Under the pieces are notes generated by a model, which worked only from the letters and a program-made list of their open reading frames with translations, made no database searches and had not been told where the DNA came from. Shown here in pieces: positions 6,026 through 7,006 of a stretch of DNA of 7,006 nt; the stretch's first letter is position 1, and each line of letters begins with the position of its first letter. The translations under genes and the position numbers were made by a program. This stretch comes from Fibrobacter sp. Lineage in GTDB: Bacteria; Fibrobacterota; Fibrobacteria; Fibrobacterales; Fibrobacteraceae. The stretch spans positions 1 to 7,006 of the forward strand of contig JAFZOV010000100.1 in assembly GCA_017550445.1 (NCBI GenBank), given 5' to 3'.

Positions 6026-6049
6026 TATCTTTGCACCCCGAATGGTGCA
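6026..6049 (+). promoter_or_regulatory. Probable cysS promoter box with overlapping hairpin
   Basis: TATCTTTG (6026-6033) is an exact match to the FCB TAnnTTTG box. It runs into an inverted repeat TGCACC (6032-6037) and GGTGCA (6044-6049) with a 6-base loop. The same TGCACC/GGTGCA core appears in the inverted repeat before the Crp/Fnr gene. The gap between the regulator stop and cysS (65 bases) holds nothing else except the ribosome binding site. The stem is too short and lacks a T-run, so it is not a convincing terminator. Confidence 0.4.
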
Positions 6050-6082
6050 TTCCGCGCCATGTTAACTAACCGGAGGCTTAAA

Positions 6083-7006
6083 ATGGCACTTCAATTCTAC
6101 AACACTGCATCGCGTAAGAAAGAGATTTTCACACTTCCTGAAGGCGTTCCCGCCGTGCGCATGTACTGTTGCGGCCCGACGGTGTACCATTTCGCCCATA
6201 TTGGCAACCTCCGCACCTACATTTTCGAAGACTTCTTGGTGCGTACGCTCAAGTACTACGGCTACAAGGTGAACCACATCGTGAACATCACCGACGTAGG
6301 CCACTTGACCAGCGACGCCGACTCCGGCGACGACAAGATGGAAAAGGGCGCCGCCCGCGAAGGCAAGTCCGTGTGGGATATTGCGAAGTTCTACACCGAC
6401 GCGTTTATGGCCGACTGGCACCGCCTCAACATCCAGGAACCGACCCGCTGGACGCCTGCCACGCAGCACATCCAGGAACAGATTGACCTGGTGAAGACCT
6501 TGGAAGAAAAGGGCTACACCTACCGCACCAGCGACGGCATCTACTTCGATAGCCTCAAGTTCCCGCGCTATGCCGACTTTGCTCGCCTCGACGTGGAAAA
6601 CCTGCGCAAAGGTAGCCGCATCGACATGGGCGAAAAGAAGAACGCCACCGACTTTGCCCTGTGGAAGTTCAGCCCGAAGGACAAGAAGCGCGCCATGGAA
6701 TGGGATAGCCCGTGGGGTGTCGGATTCCCCGGCTGGCACATTGAATGCTCCGCCATGGCCATGAAGTATAACGGTCCGACCCTCGACATTCACTGCGGCG
6801 GTACCGACCACATCCGCGTGCACCACACCAACGAAATCGCCCAGAGCGAATGCGCGAACGGCGTGCAGTTCAGCCGCTTCTGGATGCACGGAGAATTCCT
6901 GCGCACCGCTAGCGAAGAAAAGCTGGAAGACGGCACCACTGAGACTAAGTTCGGCAAGATGAGCAAGTCCAGCGGCGAATTCCTGACGGTCTCGCTCCTG
7001 ATGGAC
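6083..7006 (+). CDS. cysS: Cysteinyl-tRNA synthetase (3' end cut off)
   Basis: First 308 codons of a class I aminoacyl-tRNA synthetase that charges tRNA-Cys with cysteine; the family is usually about 460-500 residues, so the anticodon-binding part is missing. Visible: the CCGPTVY motif at 29-35, the HIGH signature as H39-I-G-N42, the long Rossmann catalytic domain, and KMSKS at 292-296. The four zinc ligands that select cysteine are in place: C30, C222, H247 and E251, with the same 25- and 29-residue spacings from the second Cys as in E. coli CysRS. Unusual is an extra stretch of about 13 residues between WMHGEFL (267-273) and KMSKS, rich in Glu, Thr and Lys. Start ATG 6083 has GGAGG seven bases upstream. 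It follows the Crp/Fnr gene by 65 bases in the same direction; its own promoter box suggests separate transcription. Confidence 0.95.
   Translation, partial: MALQFYNTASRKKEIFTLPEGVPAVRMYCCGPTVYHFAHIGNLRTYIFEDFLVRTLKYYGYKVNHIVNITDVGHLTSDADSGDDKMEKGAAREGKSVWDIAKFYTDAFMADWHRLNIQEPTRWTPATQHIQEQIDLVKTLEEKGYTYRTSDGIYFDSLKFPRYADFARLDVENLRKGSRIDMGEKKNATDFALWKFSPKDKKRAMEWDSPWGVGFPGWHIECSAMAMKYNGPTLDIHCGGTDHIRVHHTNEIAQSECANGVQFSRFWMHGEFLRTASEEKLEDGTTETKFGKMSKSSGEFLTVSLLMD

Noticed and set aside
6062..6889. 275-codon open frame on the minus strand
   Set aside because: Antisense to cysS, which has all its signature motifs; typical shadow frame.

Overview
The window looks like chromosomal DNA from an anaerobic, Gram-negative member of the Fibrobacteres/FCB group, most likely Fibrobacter. 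The reasons are the style of the outer-membrane protein (signal peptide, long Ala/Pro/Glu-rich linker, beta-barrel ending in Phe), promoters that resemble the FCB 'TAnnTTTG' element as well as sigma70 boxes, and the mix of anaerobe-type enzymes. This placement is inference; no marker gene settles it. I see no mobile element, CRISPR array or RNA gene.

Left part (1-4846), all on the minus strand. Reading in the direction of transcription (high to low coordinates): a divergent S-adenosylhomocysteine-hydrolase-like Rossmann protein (4846-3731), then an outer-membrane beta-barrel protein with its own near-consensus promoter (3648-2200), then a two-gene operon, nfnA-nfnB (2067 to beyond base 1). 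The operon encodes an electron-bifurcating NADH-dependent ferredoxin:NADP+ oxidoreductase. nfnA and nfnB share one base (TAATG), and nfnB runs off the left edge. The barrel gene and nfnA are separated by a REP-like hairpin and an intrinsic terminator whose U-tract lies 17 bases from the nfnA start codon.

Right part (4960-7006), all on the plus strand: thioredoxin (trxA), a Crp/Fnr-family regulator, and the first 308 codons of cysteinyl-tRNA synthetase (cysS), which runs off the right edge.

The main hub is the divergent intergenic region 4847-4959. It carries a perfect 15-bp palindrome, TGTGAC-N3-GTCACA, suitably placed to act on the SAHH-like gene and on trxA. Two genes away lies a Crp/Fnr protein whose recognition helix has the Arg-Glu-x3-Arg pattern that E. 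coli CRP uses to read TGTGA. A local circuit in which this regulator controls trxA and/or the SAHH-like gene is the most testable idea in the window. Redox themes recur: Nfn balances ferredoxin, NADH and NADPH; thioredoxin keeps thiols reduced; and the regulator carries a CxxxxxC pair where cAMP receptors have their nucleotide pocket.
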